64,000 nt of DNA from Alviniconcha marisindica. Lineage: Eukaryota; Mollusca; Gastropoda; Provannidae. The notes below the pieces were generated by a model that worked only from the letters and a program-made list of their open reading frames with translations, was not told where the DNA came from and did not search any database. The position numbers and the translations under genes are program-made. The stretch lies in assembly GCA_018857735.1 (NCBI GenBank), contig JABMCL010001459.1, forward strand, positions 267,001 through 331,000. Direction: 5' to 3'. Of the stretch, positions 35,668 through 47,600 are shown one piece after another. Position 1 is the stretch's first letter. Each line of letters opens with the position of its first letter.

Positions 35668-38600
35668 GCATACATATCACAATGCATATTTCAGGGGTCG
35701 CGCTGCCTTTTAGAGATTTGTGTCAACCGACGCGAAACATTACGTATTTTGCGTCGATGGCACGAAAAATGCATACAGTATAACCTAGAATTAACGCACA
35801 TTACAAAACCAAAATGATAGTAACCTGATTGTAGCTCACGGTCTATAATGTGAGCAGACGAAAATAGTAAAAAGGTCTATCCGTGCACAAAAAATGTGGT
35901 AACGATCAGTAAATTTGCCATTCACATAAAAAGTTTGAATAGATCGGAACATCGTACACGGCATCATTTTTAAAGGAAGAACTGCAGCAGACGATGTCGG
36001 CAAACCCAGTTCTCGTCTACCGTGGGATTTAGTAAAGAAATGAAGTTGATCTCATTCGTATTTGGTGTCAACACGTGTTTTGTTTTCAAATTCATAGTCT
36101 TTTACCTTTGAGTAAATTCTGATGATATTACACACTGACAAAGTAGGCATACTGCTTGGTTCCAAATTCCATATCTGGGATCGTGTCCTCCTTCGATTGA
36201 CCGGAAAATATCACTGATCAGTTCGGCAAAATGTCTGGCCAGATCTATATGGGTTCGTTAGAATTCAGTTTCAAATTAATCATTTTCTTTTTTTCGGAAA
36301 AGTATGCAAATTTTATTCACAGACAGGGCGCTACCGACTATAAGGCACATGGATAAAATTTTAGGAAAAGTTTCACCGTCACCTTATAGTCCAAAAATTA
36401 CGGTAGCTTACGGGGAGTTACACGTATATTTCGCTGTCCAGATTCCGCCCTTCATTGACTGACTTGAACAGCTGAGATGACACTGAGTTTGCAAGTAGAT
36501 CTAGTGTTGAGTGACACGGCATCCACCAGTGAGGCATAAGGCTTGTTTAATCGGTGTTGTCATTTTGCATACAGTGATGCAGCGATGTGGCTAAAATGCG
36601 TACGGTACCCGAAAAATGCAATATTTACGCAATTTTTTGCAATGAGCGCGACCCCTGATATTTTTTTAAGTTAAAACTATCTCTGTCGTCAAAAGAGATA
36701 GCTAATTAATAAACTACTTATTCAGTACTTGACACATGCTCTCTCATTCATCAGTGCCATCCCAGTGACAAAAGTTGTCAGTGACATTTGATTGTTTTGT
36801 TGTACAGATTAGTAAGCTAGTAACCCAAACTGCTGGCTACAGGACTCGATTTGTCACTGCCGTCTCTGTGGCAGAAGTTGTCAATGACATTTTGGTGTTT
36901 TGTCTTACAGATATCTGACCCATACTGCTGTCTACAGGACCCAGACTTGTGACATTTACATGTTTTGTTGTACAGATCACTGACAACCCAGACTTATGAC
37001 GTTTGTCTGTTTTTGTTGTCCAGGTTGGGTGACGACCCAGACTTTTTGACATTTGTGTGTTTTGTTGTATACATTGTTGATCCATGCTGCTGGCTAGAGG
37101 ACTACTGTGTGTGTTTTGTTGTGCAGACTGCTGATGACCCAGACTTACAACATTTCTGTGTATTGTTGTACAGATAGCTGACAACCCAGACTTATGACAT
37201 TTGTGTGTTTTGTTGTACAGATTGCTCACCCATACTGCCAGCTAGAGGACCCAGACTTATGAAATTTCTGTGTATTGTTGTACAGATAGCTGACGACCCA
37301 GACTTATGACATTTGTGTGTTTTGTTGTACAGATTGCTGACCCATACCGCTGGCTAGAGGACCCAGACTCAGAGGAAACCAAAGCTTTTGTCAATGCCCA
37401 GAATAAGATCTCCAAACCTTTCGTTGAGGGCTGTCCTGTCAGGAAAAAAATTGTGGAACGGTAATAGAATGATGCCAAGTGTTCATTCGAACAGTTGCTC
37501 AGATTTGTCAAATCACACACATTCAGTCAGTCACTGCATTTGAAACCACTGAACATTTTGAAGACCCATCTGCTTAAATCCTCTGGCAAATTTACTGTCC
37601 ACTCCACCTATTATCCACCTTTTATTTCAGTAATTATTTCAGTTGACTGTGTGTGTGTGTTGGGGGGGTATTGTAGGTCTTGCTGTATAGCTTTCTGTGG
37701 TTTAAGGGTGCTTGCAGTCATTGTCATTTTTCCCTGCTGGTGTCTCAGCATGGGTGTTAAACATGCTTTCTGTATAACTGATAACACACCAAACTCTGTT
37801 TTACATTACAAGTAACTTGCATTAATTACTGCATGTTGTGAGTCGGTCTGCTGTGCTCAGTGTCCCCTTGCTCCACTTTCCATTAGTCCCAACCCTATTA
37901 TTTTCAGACGGAAAGCACAGCAAAGTCCAACACTTCACTCTGAACTAACCTGCCAACTATTGCATCTAATATTGTAATAAGCTGATGCTCAATAAACCAA
38001 AAGAAGATAGTAGCACAGGACAACAAAAATTGGAAATTTAATCCCAGCCCAGGCCAAAATGGTATGGACAGTCTAACCACACTCCATTCTAAAAAAATAA
38101 AATAAAAAAATGGCAAAAAAACATGCTCCAAGTGAGGTGTGCAATGTGACACACTCTGGCTAGCACGGTATTCGTGTTGCATGGACTGAAAAAGCACATG
38201 TTCTAATTCTGTCATCCATGCAGGTTACTGTTATGAGGAGAATGAGAAGTGGTGGCACAATGTGTTTAGGTGTAGGATTGTGTCGTTTGTCTTACCAATA
38301 CGGGCAAGTTGACTAAGTAGTGTATCTGGGCTTTCACAATGTTAAAGGTTTGTTTCACATCTGAAACAACAACTACCAGCCTGCCTTCCATTCATGACTC
38401 CCACACTTGCTTACACCACAGCCTCAGCTTGGCTTAAGTTCTCCAGTGCCGACCAAAAAATAGACAAACTGCCACTAGTGTCAGTTTTAAAGGCATCAAC
38501 TATCTAGGCAGAGGCATGATAGGCCAGTAGGTGATGCATAGAGTGTAAAGTTGTCTCTGTTTAGTAATGCATCATTGTCTTCCATTTTGTAAGTTCTATG

Positions 38601-41600
38601 GCCACAGGAAGTTTGTGGAGGGTTTGACACTTTGTTATTACTTGTTGAAGCAAAGTCCTGATAACTTGCAAGAGGTTTCCACATAGGTTTTTGTGTGTAG
38701 GGCGATTTATCATTGATTTTTTTACCTCTGACCTACTCAGCTTTGGATTGATTTGTTTACATTGTGTTCGCTGGTGCCAGAATCACGCAGGTGTGGGACT
38801 ACCCAAAGTACAGCTGCCCGAAGAAGAGAGGAGAAAAGTACTACTACTTCCACAACTCAGGGCTGCAGAATCAGAGGTAAGACTAAGACTCCTCATCTGC
38901 TGACAGTAAGTACAACCCCAAGTACACGCGTACTACGACTTCCACAACACGGGACTGAAAAACCAGAAATAAGAATGCTGTGTCTGCTGACAGTGAGTAT
39001 AGCTGCCCCAAGTATCACTGTTGTTTTAATAACACCCAAGGCACTGACCATGACCACCTTTTAAATACACAGCTGCCCCAAGTACATGCATACTACCACT
39101 TCCACAGCAAAGGACTGCAGAACCAGATGACTATTAAGAATGCTGCTTCTGCTGACAGTAGGTACAGTTGCCCCAAGTATTATTATTGATTTAATAACAC
39201 ACAAGGCATCCAAGGTGTTATATTGAAATTAAGTGACCGTGTGTCCAGGCTTTATCTGGAAGATACCTTCTGAACCACTCACCCTTTTGTAACCAAACTT
39301 TGTACTGTGATACATCATCAGGAGCCAGCGTGTCCTATGAAAATTGGGTTGCTATCTTTACAAGGTTATAGTGAGGGCTTATGTAATCAAAATTTGACTG
39401 TTTTTACTGTATCTTCTGAACTAATCAGTGTGTGTGTGTTTTTACACTGGCATTGTACAGAAGGAACTGATGTAAATATGTTGATATGCCAGTATAGTGC
39501 ATACTTCAAGTTCATTCCATCTACAGACACACACACACACACACGTGCACATATTCTCACACCATTTTAGGACTGCAAACTGAAGGGGCAAAAAGTGGAT
39601 GTTGCTGAACCATTGAACCTTTTGTAGCCAAATTGGTATTGTGATATGACACCATCATCAGCTGGAATGCTATGTGAAAGATTGTTTTGCTATGGTATCT
39701 TCATGATCAAGGTTACAAGGAGAGCTCGTAAAGTATGCTATGACTGTTTCTTTTCTTATATATATATATATATATATATTTGCTGAACTGCCTGTCCTTT
39801 TGCAATTGAACTGAATTTATTGGTACATCATTATAACTTATATAAGACAGACTCAGAATGTGATACATCATTATAAGTCAGACTCAAGAGTGTCTTGTGA
39901 AAATGGATTGCTGTGTTCAAGGTCCGGCTCACAGCAAAGGTGCAAAACGTCATTGAGTGTTTGTCAGTACCATATTTTCGGTGCCACTGATCTCTTTGCA
40001 ACCAAGCTAGGTGTTTTGATGTACAATTAATAATAAAAGAGAACAAGTAGAAAGAAGGTGGGAACATCTATAGACAAAAACACTGTGACTTACAGTATTC
40101 AGGCACACAATGGGGTGGTATTTTTCCACGCAAGGGACGCACCCTTGTCTTACCTGTTTCCAGGGATCCTTCCAGTTTCAGGAAGCAAGCTTTTGCTCTT
40201 TGGCGATGGTGATAAAAAATTCACTCATGGAATTTTTATACAGATTTTACAGTATGCCTTATAATTTGTATACTGCTGGTGTGTGGGTGAGTGTGTTTGT
40301 TTATCAAAGTGCAGATTCACTCAGTATTATATATAATATATATCTTACTTATTAGCACATGTAATGACTGTCATGATGCAAGAAGTCCTGTGACCTTAGT
40401 CGTCAACTTACAGTATGTGCGTTGACTTTGCAAGAACAGACAGCACTGCCATCTGATTTGAACTGTGGCTGGTGCAGAAAGCTGCGAGATTGTATGGATG
40501 TGGCGCCATGGTGTCTGTGTTTCAGTGTGATGTATGTACAAGACTCCTTGGACTCAGAGGCAACTGTTTTCTTTGATCCCAACAAGCTGTCAACGGAAGG
40601 AACTATTTCTCTGCGGGGACATTGCTTCACGGAGGACGGGTCCCTGTGGGCATACAGCCTGAGTGAGAGTGGATCTGACTGGGTCACCATCAAGGTAACA
40701 GTCTGAGTGAGAGTGGATCTGACTGGGTCACCATCAAGGTAACAGTCTGAGTGAGAGTAGATCTGACTGGGTCACCATCAAGGTAACAGTCTGAGTGAGA
40801 GTGGATCTGACTGGGTCACCATCAAGGGAACAGTCTGAGTGAGAGTGAATCTGACTGGGTCACCATCAAGGTAACAGTCTGAGTGAGAGTGGATCTGACT
40901 GGGTGACATCAAGGTGAAAGTCTGAGTGAGAGTGGATCTGACTGGGTGACATCAAGGTGAAGGTCTGAGTGAGAATGGATCTGACTGGGTGGCATCAAGG
41001 TGAAGGTCTGACTGAGAATGGATCTGACTGGGTGGCATCAAGGTGAAGGTCTGACTGGGAGTGGATCTGACTGGGTGGCATCAAGGTAACAGTCTTGAGT
41101 GAGAGTGGATCTGACTGGGTGGCATCAAGGTGAAGGTCTGACTGAGAGTGGATCTGACTGGGTGACATAAATGTGAAGGTCTGAGTGAGAGTGGATCTGA
41201 CTGGGTGACATAAATGTGAAGGTCTGAGTGAGAGTGGATCTGACTAGGGTGGCATCAAGGTAACAGTCTGAGTGAGAGTGGATATGACTGGGTCACCATC
41301 AAGGTAACAGTCTTGAGTGAGAGTGGATCTGACTGGGTCACCATCAAGGTAACAGTCTGAGTGAGAGTGGATCTGACTGGGTGACATCAAGGTAAACAGT
41401 CTGAGTGAGAGTGGGTCTGACTGGGTCACCGAGAAAGGTACATGTGAGTGAATCTGATCTGGTTACCATTCAAAGATTAATTCAAGAATCTGGTTTGGAG
41501 CCAGCTTTGGTGACCTAATTACCATTTATGTGTGACTGCTCAGTCACAGGATAGGAAGCTGGTAATGCTGTCTTTTATCTAATGAAGGAAAAATGGTGCA

Positions 41601-44600
41601 TTCTTCAGAATAAGTACGCACCACAGAAGGAATAATGGTTTCACCATTATTTTCCCCCCCCCCCCCCCCCCCCCCCAAAAAATGCTCTTAAAGGTGGGTT
41701 GCCCTCTCACATATCCTTTCCATCCGTAATAAGCCTTATGGTTTCTGTGGACATTAAGCACCATGTTTACTTTACTTACTCCACGTATCCTTCTCATTTT
41801 TATAGTTTTGCCTCTGTGGTGACTGGTGCATTGATCATATCTTGGTTATTTTGTGTGCTCAGTTCAAGAAGGCCCCTTCTTCTGAAGACCTCACGGATGT
41901 CCTTAAGCAGGTCAAGTTCACCAGCATGGCCTGGACCCATGACAACAAGGGCATCTTCTACAATGTAAGTCATCTGGCAGGCATGGGAAGTGTGCTTATT
42001 TTCACAGAAATCCTGGTTTTTCACTCAGGTTCCCAGAAAACATTTATTTTTTACCACATTGTCTGTTCTTGTTTTTGTTTTTGGGGAGACCATTGACTCA
42101 CAAACTGATTTCTGATGAAGGTCCTCGGTGACAACTTGATTTGCCAAGTGACGCGTGTTGTGATAGACAAGTCCTGTGTGTTGCGACGGACAAGAGTTGC
42201 ATGTTGTGACGAGACAAGTGATGTGTGTTGCGACAGACAGATGATGTGCATTGTGACAGACAAGCAATGTGTGTTAGGTCAAACAAGTGATGTGCATTGC
42301 ACCAGGCAAGTGATGTGTGTTGTGACAGAGGTACCCACCGGCAGAAGGGAAGACGGATGGCACAGAGACGACAAGCAACCTTCATCACAAGCTGTACTAC
42401 CACCGCATGGGGACTGAGCAGAGTGAAGACGTTCTGGTGGCCGAAGTTCCAGAGCATCCCAAATGGATGATGTCAGTGATTGTGTGTGACTGTGAGGGAA
42501 TGGGGGTTTGTGTGGGTGGATGAAGTGTGTGGGGGTGCTTGGGTGAGGGACTGGGCTTTGTGTGGGTGGATGAAGTGTGTGGGGGTGCTTGGGTGAGGGA
42601 CTGGGCTTTGTGTGGGTGGATGAAGTGGGTGGGGGTGCTTGGGTGAGGGACTGGGCTTTGTGTGGGTGGATGAAGTGGGTGGGGGTGCTTGGGTGAGGGA
42701 CTGGGCTTTGTGTGGGTGGATGAAGTGGGTGGGGGTGCTTGGGTGAGGGACTGGGCTTTGTGTGGGTGGATGAAGTGGGTGGGGGTGCTTGGGTGAGGGA
42801 CTGGGCTTTGTGTGGGTGGATGAAGTGGGTGGGGGTGCTTGGGTGAGGGACTGGGCTTTGTGTGGGTGGATGAAGTGGGTGGGGGTGCTTGGGTGAGGGA
42901 CTGGGCTTTGTGTGGGTGGATGAAGTGGGTGGGGGTGCTTGGGTGAGGGACTGGGCTTTGTGTGGGTGGATGAAGTGGGTGGGGGTGCTTGGGTGAGGGA
43001 CTGGGCTTTGTGTGGGTGGATGAAGTGGGTGGGGTGCTTGGGTGAGGGACTGGGCTTTGTGTGGGTGGATGAAGTGGGTGGGGGTGCTTGGGTGAGGGAC
43101 TGGGCTTTGTGTGGGTGGATGAAGTGTGTGGGGGTGCTTGGGTGAGGGACTGGGCTTTGTGTGGGTGGATGAAGTGTGTGGGGGTGCTTGGGTGAGGGAC
43201 TGGGCTTTGTGTGGGTGGATGAAGTGTGTGGGGGTGCTTGGGTGAAGGACTGGGCTTTGTGTGGGTGGATGGCCGAGGTTTTGGGGGTGGGTTAGCAGAT
43301 TGAATGGATTTAGGGTATAGGTGAACGAACTGATGGGTGGGTGACTGAACTGTGGGTGGCTGGTTGGGTGAGGGAATGGGTTTTGGGTGGGGGAATGATT
43401 GTTTCAAGTGTGGATTGGCGGAGTGAGTGAGTTTTGGTCGAGTGGGTGTATGGTATGGGTGCATGAATTGGTTATGTGTGTCTGTGAGTTAGTGAGGTAC
43501 ATTAGTTGTGGGTGAATTGGTTCACTGTGTGTCAAAAGCAGGATGAATGAGTTTAAGGAGTGAACAAGTAAATGGACGAGTTTGTATGGGTTGCTGTTTG
43601 TTGGGTTTCTTCAGCTGGGCACAATATCTCTTATTCCAGATTTGAGGCTTTTAATTGATGTTAAAGTACTCACACAAAAATAGGGATCTCTGACACATGA
43701 ACTTTGAAAATTCACACACATACGCACACACACACACACACACACACAAGCCCAGTAACACTAACACACACAGACAAAAAGAAAAGCACAGATACCCAGC
43801 AGAATCTTTTGAAGAAGGTGAAAATACCCTTTCTAATTGCAAGACGGGAGTAAGTCTACCCCCTGGACTCATGAAAAATGGGGAGCCCTGTTTGGGGTTT
43901 GCGAACAGGTTTGTATGAGCTGGAAACGATTGATTGATTGATGATCACTTATATAGCACTATTCTCTGCTCTCTTGAGCAGACTCTCTGCGCTCGCATGT
44001 GGTTCTACATGAGTGACAAGCTTTTTATAGCGCATTTTTTTAATATCCACCGAAGTGTACTTACAGCGTTGACATGGCTGGTGCCACATGAAACTGCAGC
44101 CATCTCGGCGCAGGTTCTGTGTACACCATACAACCACGCTGTGGAGAGGATGGTGTTAGTGGATGTGGGATTGTCAGGTGTGCATGAACACCACCAACGT
44201 CTTGCACTGGTGAACCATTAACCGTAAAACTACGAGCACTTCTGTCAGCTGGCACTGTCACTGGAAAGAGTGGTCAGTGTTTGTGTGCCTCTGGGCGTAA
44301 AACACCAACTTACTTACTTACTTACTGCGTTTCAGAGGGGCAGAGGTGACAGACTGTGGGCGGTACTTGATTTTGACACCTCGGGAAGGGTGTGACCCCG
44401 TCAACAGACTCTACTATGTCGACTTGCAGACGCTCAAGGACGGAATCAGTGGTAAGGCAGTGGCCACACTTGCCCGGCTGCTTTTTGCTTGGGAGCATTT
44501 ACACTACAGCCTGTTAGAACTCATTTTCAAAAATTGTATTTTGTAAATACAGGAAAGTCATTGAGTAGATTGGCCTGGAGGAGGGGAAAGTTGTGGCAAA

Positions 44601-47600
44601 TTGAGAAGGGTGGTGGTGGGGGGGAATCAGATAGCCTCATAGGGAATGAATTAAAATGGAAGGGGTAAGAAGGATGGCAGGAGACAATTTAAAAAAAAAT
44701 TGGGGGGGGGGGGGGATGGCTAGGGGAGGTGATGTCCATGTACATGACAATGTTGATTCCTTTCTCATTTCAGGTCTTCTTCCATACACCATCATAGTCG
44801 ACAACTTTGAGGCTGAATATGAGGTACTCAGTGCTTTGATTTGAATTCAGAATAGCGGAAATAACTCACTGAAGTTTGTGTGTCTTCAGTGTTCTTCCCC
44901 CCCCCCTCCCCCCCCCAAACCCCCAGCCCCCAGTATGATTTTCTGATGATGGCATTGTGCATAACTGATGACAAGCAAAAATATGATCAGAGTTTCTACT
45001 TTCTCTTCAGATCTTTTGCATGGCACTTTGAATTTTTAATGAGAGCCTAAGCGCTGTAAAAAGTACCGTTATTACTATCGTCATTCGCTTAGGATCATGC
45101 TAGCAGAAAATACCAGTGGTTGTGTTATTATTTCTTGTTATTTTCTCTCCCACTCCCAGTACATCTCCAACAATGGAACAGTGTTCACCTTCAAGACCAA
45201 CAAAGACGCTCCTCGCTACAAGATTATCAACATTGATATCACAAAACCTGAACCTGTAAGTATCTATTTCTATGTTTGTCAGTCAGCAGATCCGTCAGTA
45301 TGTCTGTCTGTCTGGCTGCCCATTTGTCTGTTAGTCAGCCAGTTAGTAGCTTGCTCCATGTGTTCACTGTTGGTTTGTTTGATGATAGAAAACAGCAAAG
45401 AAACACACAAAAACAAAGAAAGTTGACTGCTAGCATTCTGAAACAAGTTTAAACAAGCAAGAGGTTAAAAAGAATGATGCTGTTTTAGTTAGAGAGCACA
45501 AAACGGTTGTCCATATGATTTTTTGTTTGTGTATTTTCTGTCTGTTGATTGAGAAAGGTGTTTGTATTGAAAATTTGCACATGTTTCAATTTTTTCCAAT
45601 CAAAATAGTCTTCTTTTGTGTGTTTTGTTCTTGTCTGAAGATCAGTTGTTTAGTCTGTCAATACCATATGTTATCAAAATAGCATTCTTTTTAACCTATT
45701 GCATGTTTTGATCTTGCCTGGTGATCAGTTGATTAGTGTGTTCCTGCTTGTCTTTTGTTTTTCCAGAACCCCTGTGTAATGATGATGTCTATTTTAACAA
45801 TAACAGTAGGATGGCAGAAATGCATGTCTGCAGGCAGATAAAGAAGAAGCAGTAGTCAAATAGGGTTCTGCTCATACTTTGAAGCAGTTAGCAAAGGTTT
45901 TGATGAGTGTTATTAAATGGTGCTGTGGTTGCTGTGCAGGAGAACTGGGTCACCCTTGTAGGTGAAGATGAGAGTGCTGTGTTGGAGTGGGTCTCTTGTG
46001 TCAACGAAACAAAGCTTGTCTTGCATTACCTTCATGACGTAAAGGTAAAAGATTCAGACACAGGGAGCTGCTTTAAAGTGAAGTTTGACTTTGCATAAGG
46101 ATTATGGGGTAGTTATTCAATTATTTTATATGAACCTTTGTCGAGTGTCTCATCTGGAGATGAGTCCAACGGGCAGCATGTGGGCATAGGATTCATCACC
46201 ATGCAGAAATTGATACAGACATTCCTTTGAAGCTACTGGAAAATGAAAAGGACATTAGCTACTGCTCTCCCATTCTCAGTCCTCCCTGCCCACTCCCTCC
46301 TTACCCCCTTGCTGGTATAAACAAACTACCATCATCATAAAATGGTAATGAATTAATATGAAACTGATTATATCAACACAGTTTACATTTTAAATTAATT
46401 CTGTATTTTGAATAAGCATGCATGCATACACACAAACACACACTCACACATGCATGCAAAAATGGAGAAAGAACTGGCAGGGCTAAATATAGATAATGCC
46501 TGTGTTTGTGTGTCAAGCTTGAGTGTATGTAGGTTTATGTGTATTTGCCTTGGAAATTTTCAGTGATTTTTTTTTAGGACTGACTTTGAACAGTTGTTGC
46601 CTTTCAGAGCGAGATGTTTATCTATGACTATGCTACGGGTGCCAGAGAATATCAGCTGCCTCTTGAGGTTGGATCTGTCATAGGCTTCTCTGGTTTGCGC
46701 AAAGACACAGAGGTAGTATGACTTACTGCTGTTGTTTTTTAAGTGTATGTATTCGTTTCTTCTGTCATTCTTTCATCTTTCCTTCCTTTGTGCCTCCTGT
46801 CTTTCCTTCCTTCCTTCTCTTTCTTCCTTTTTGTTATTTCTTTCTTTTGACTAGCAGCATTCAGGAGAATTCAAGATTATCTCATTTGAGAAATTGAAAT
46901 GTGGCTGAACATTAACCACATCACAGTACGCAATAACAAATACTGTTTAGAACTCAGAGAACAGTTATTGAAAATACAAAAGTTACATATTAACTTTAAG
47001 CAAACCAGTAATTTACATGCACACACACACACTTTGGTTTTACCTGACATGTTGGCTTTTTTGTGTTGTTTCCATATAATCACGGTCTGAATGTTCTGCA
47101 ATTTTACTTTCATCGATTCGGTTTGCTTCCTCTTTTGCCCCCCACCTCCCACTAGTGACCACAACAAAACTCAGGAGGTAACGTTTCTGCCTGTGTTTGC
47201 ATGCACGCCTCTCTGCCTCCCTGCTTATCTGTCTGTTTGTCTGGTCAGCTATCCTGACCTACTTGTATCCTCTGCACCTCTGAACATTCAGACAGAGGCA
47301 ACACTGATGACAGTGTGACACGTCATCATCTGGCAGAAGGATGGTTGGTTTTTCGCATCCAGCTTGTTCCAGTTGAAATGTTTGGAAGGCGTTACATCTT
47401 TCCTTTTGCAGATTTTTGGGCTAAGTGTGTAGAGTGAGTCATTTCTTGATTTTGTTTTGAATTCCCTTCCCCCACTGGCCACCCTCACCCCCACCCCATT
47501 CCATTTTTGTTGCCAGATGTATTTGATATGATGGTCATTTCAGGCAGTGGGTGTATTGTCCCATATTGATTTTGTTACCTGCTGAACTGCTTCTTACCCA

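Larger units (their letters stand above)
29889..37332 (+). other. PREP intron 1 (7.4 kb)
   Basis: It holds a ~170-bp low-copy tandem repeat, a possible antisense two-exon small gene, TA and AC microsatellites, the intact hAT-like element and, at its 3' end, the exon-2 junction array. The remaining sequence shows nothing I can name. Confidence 0.8.

Noticed and set aside
36775..37332. Regularly repeated unit considered as a CRISPR-like array
   Set aside because: Repeats are degenerate, derived from exon 2, and in a eukaryotic intron; there are no unique spacers.
42397..43464. 355-codon Pro/His-rich minus-strand frame
   Set aside because: It is the translation of the 50-bp minisatellite, cycling through three frames. 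It has no homology and no splice or start context, and it lies antisense in PREP intron 6.
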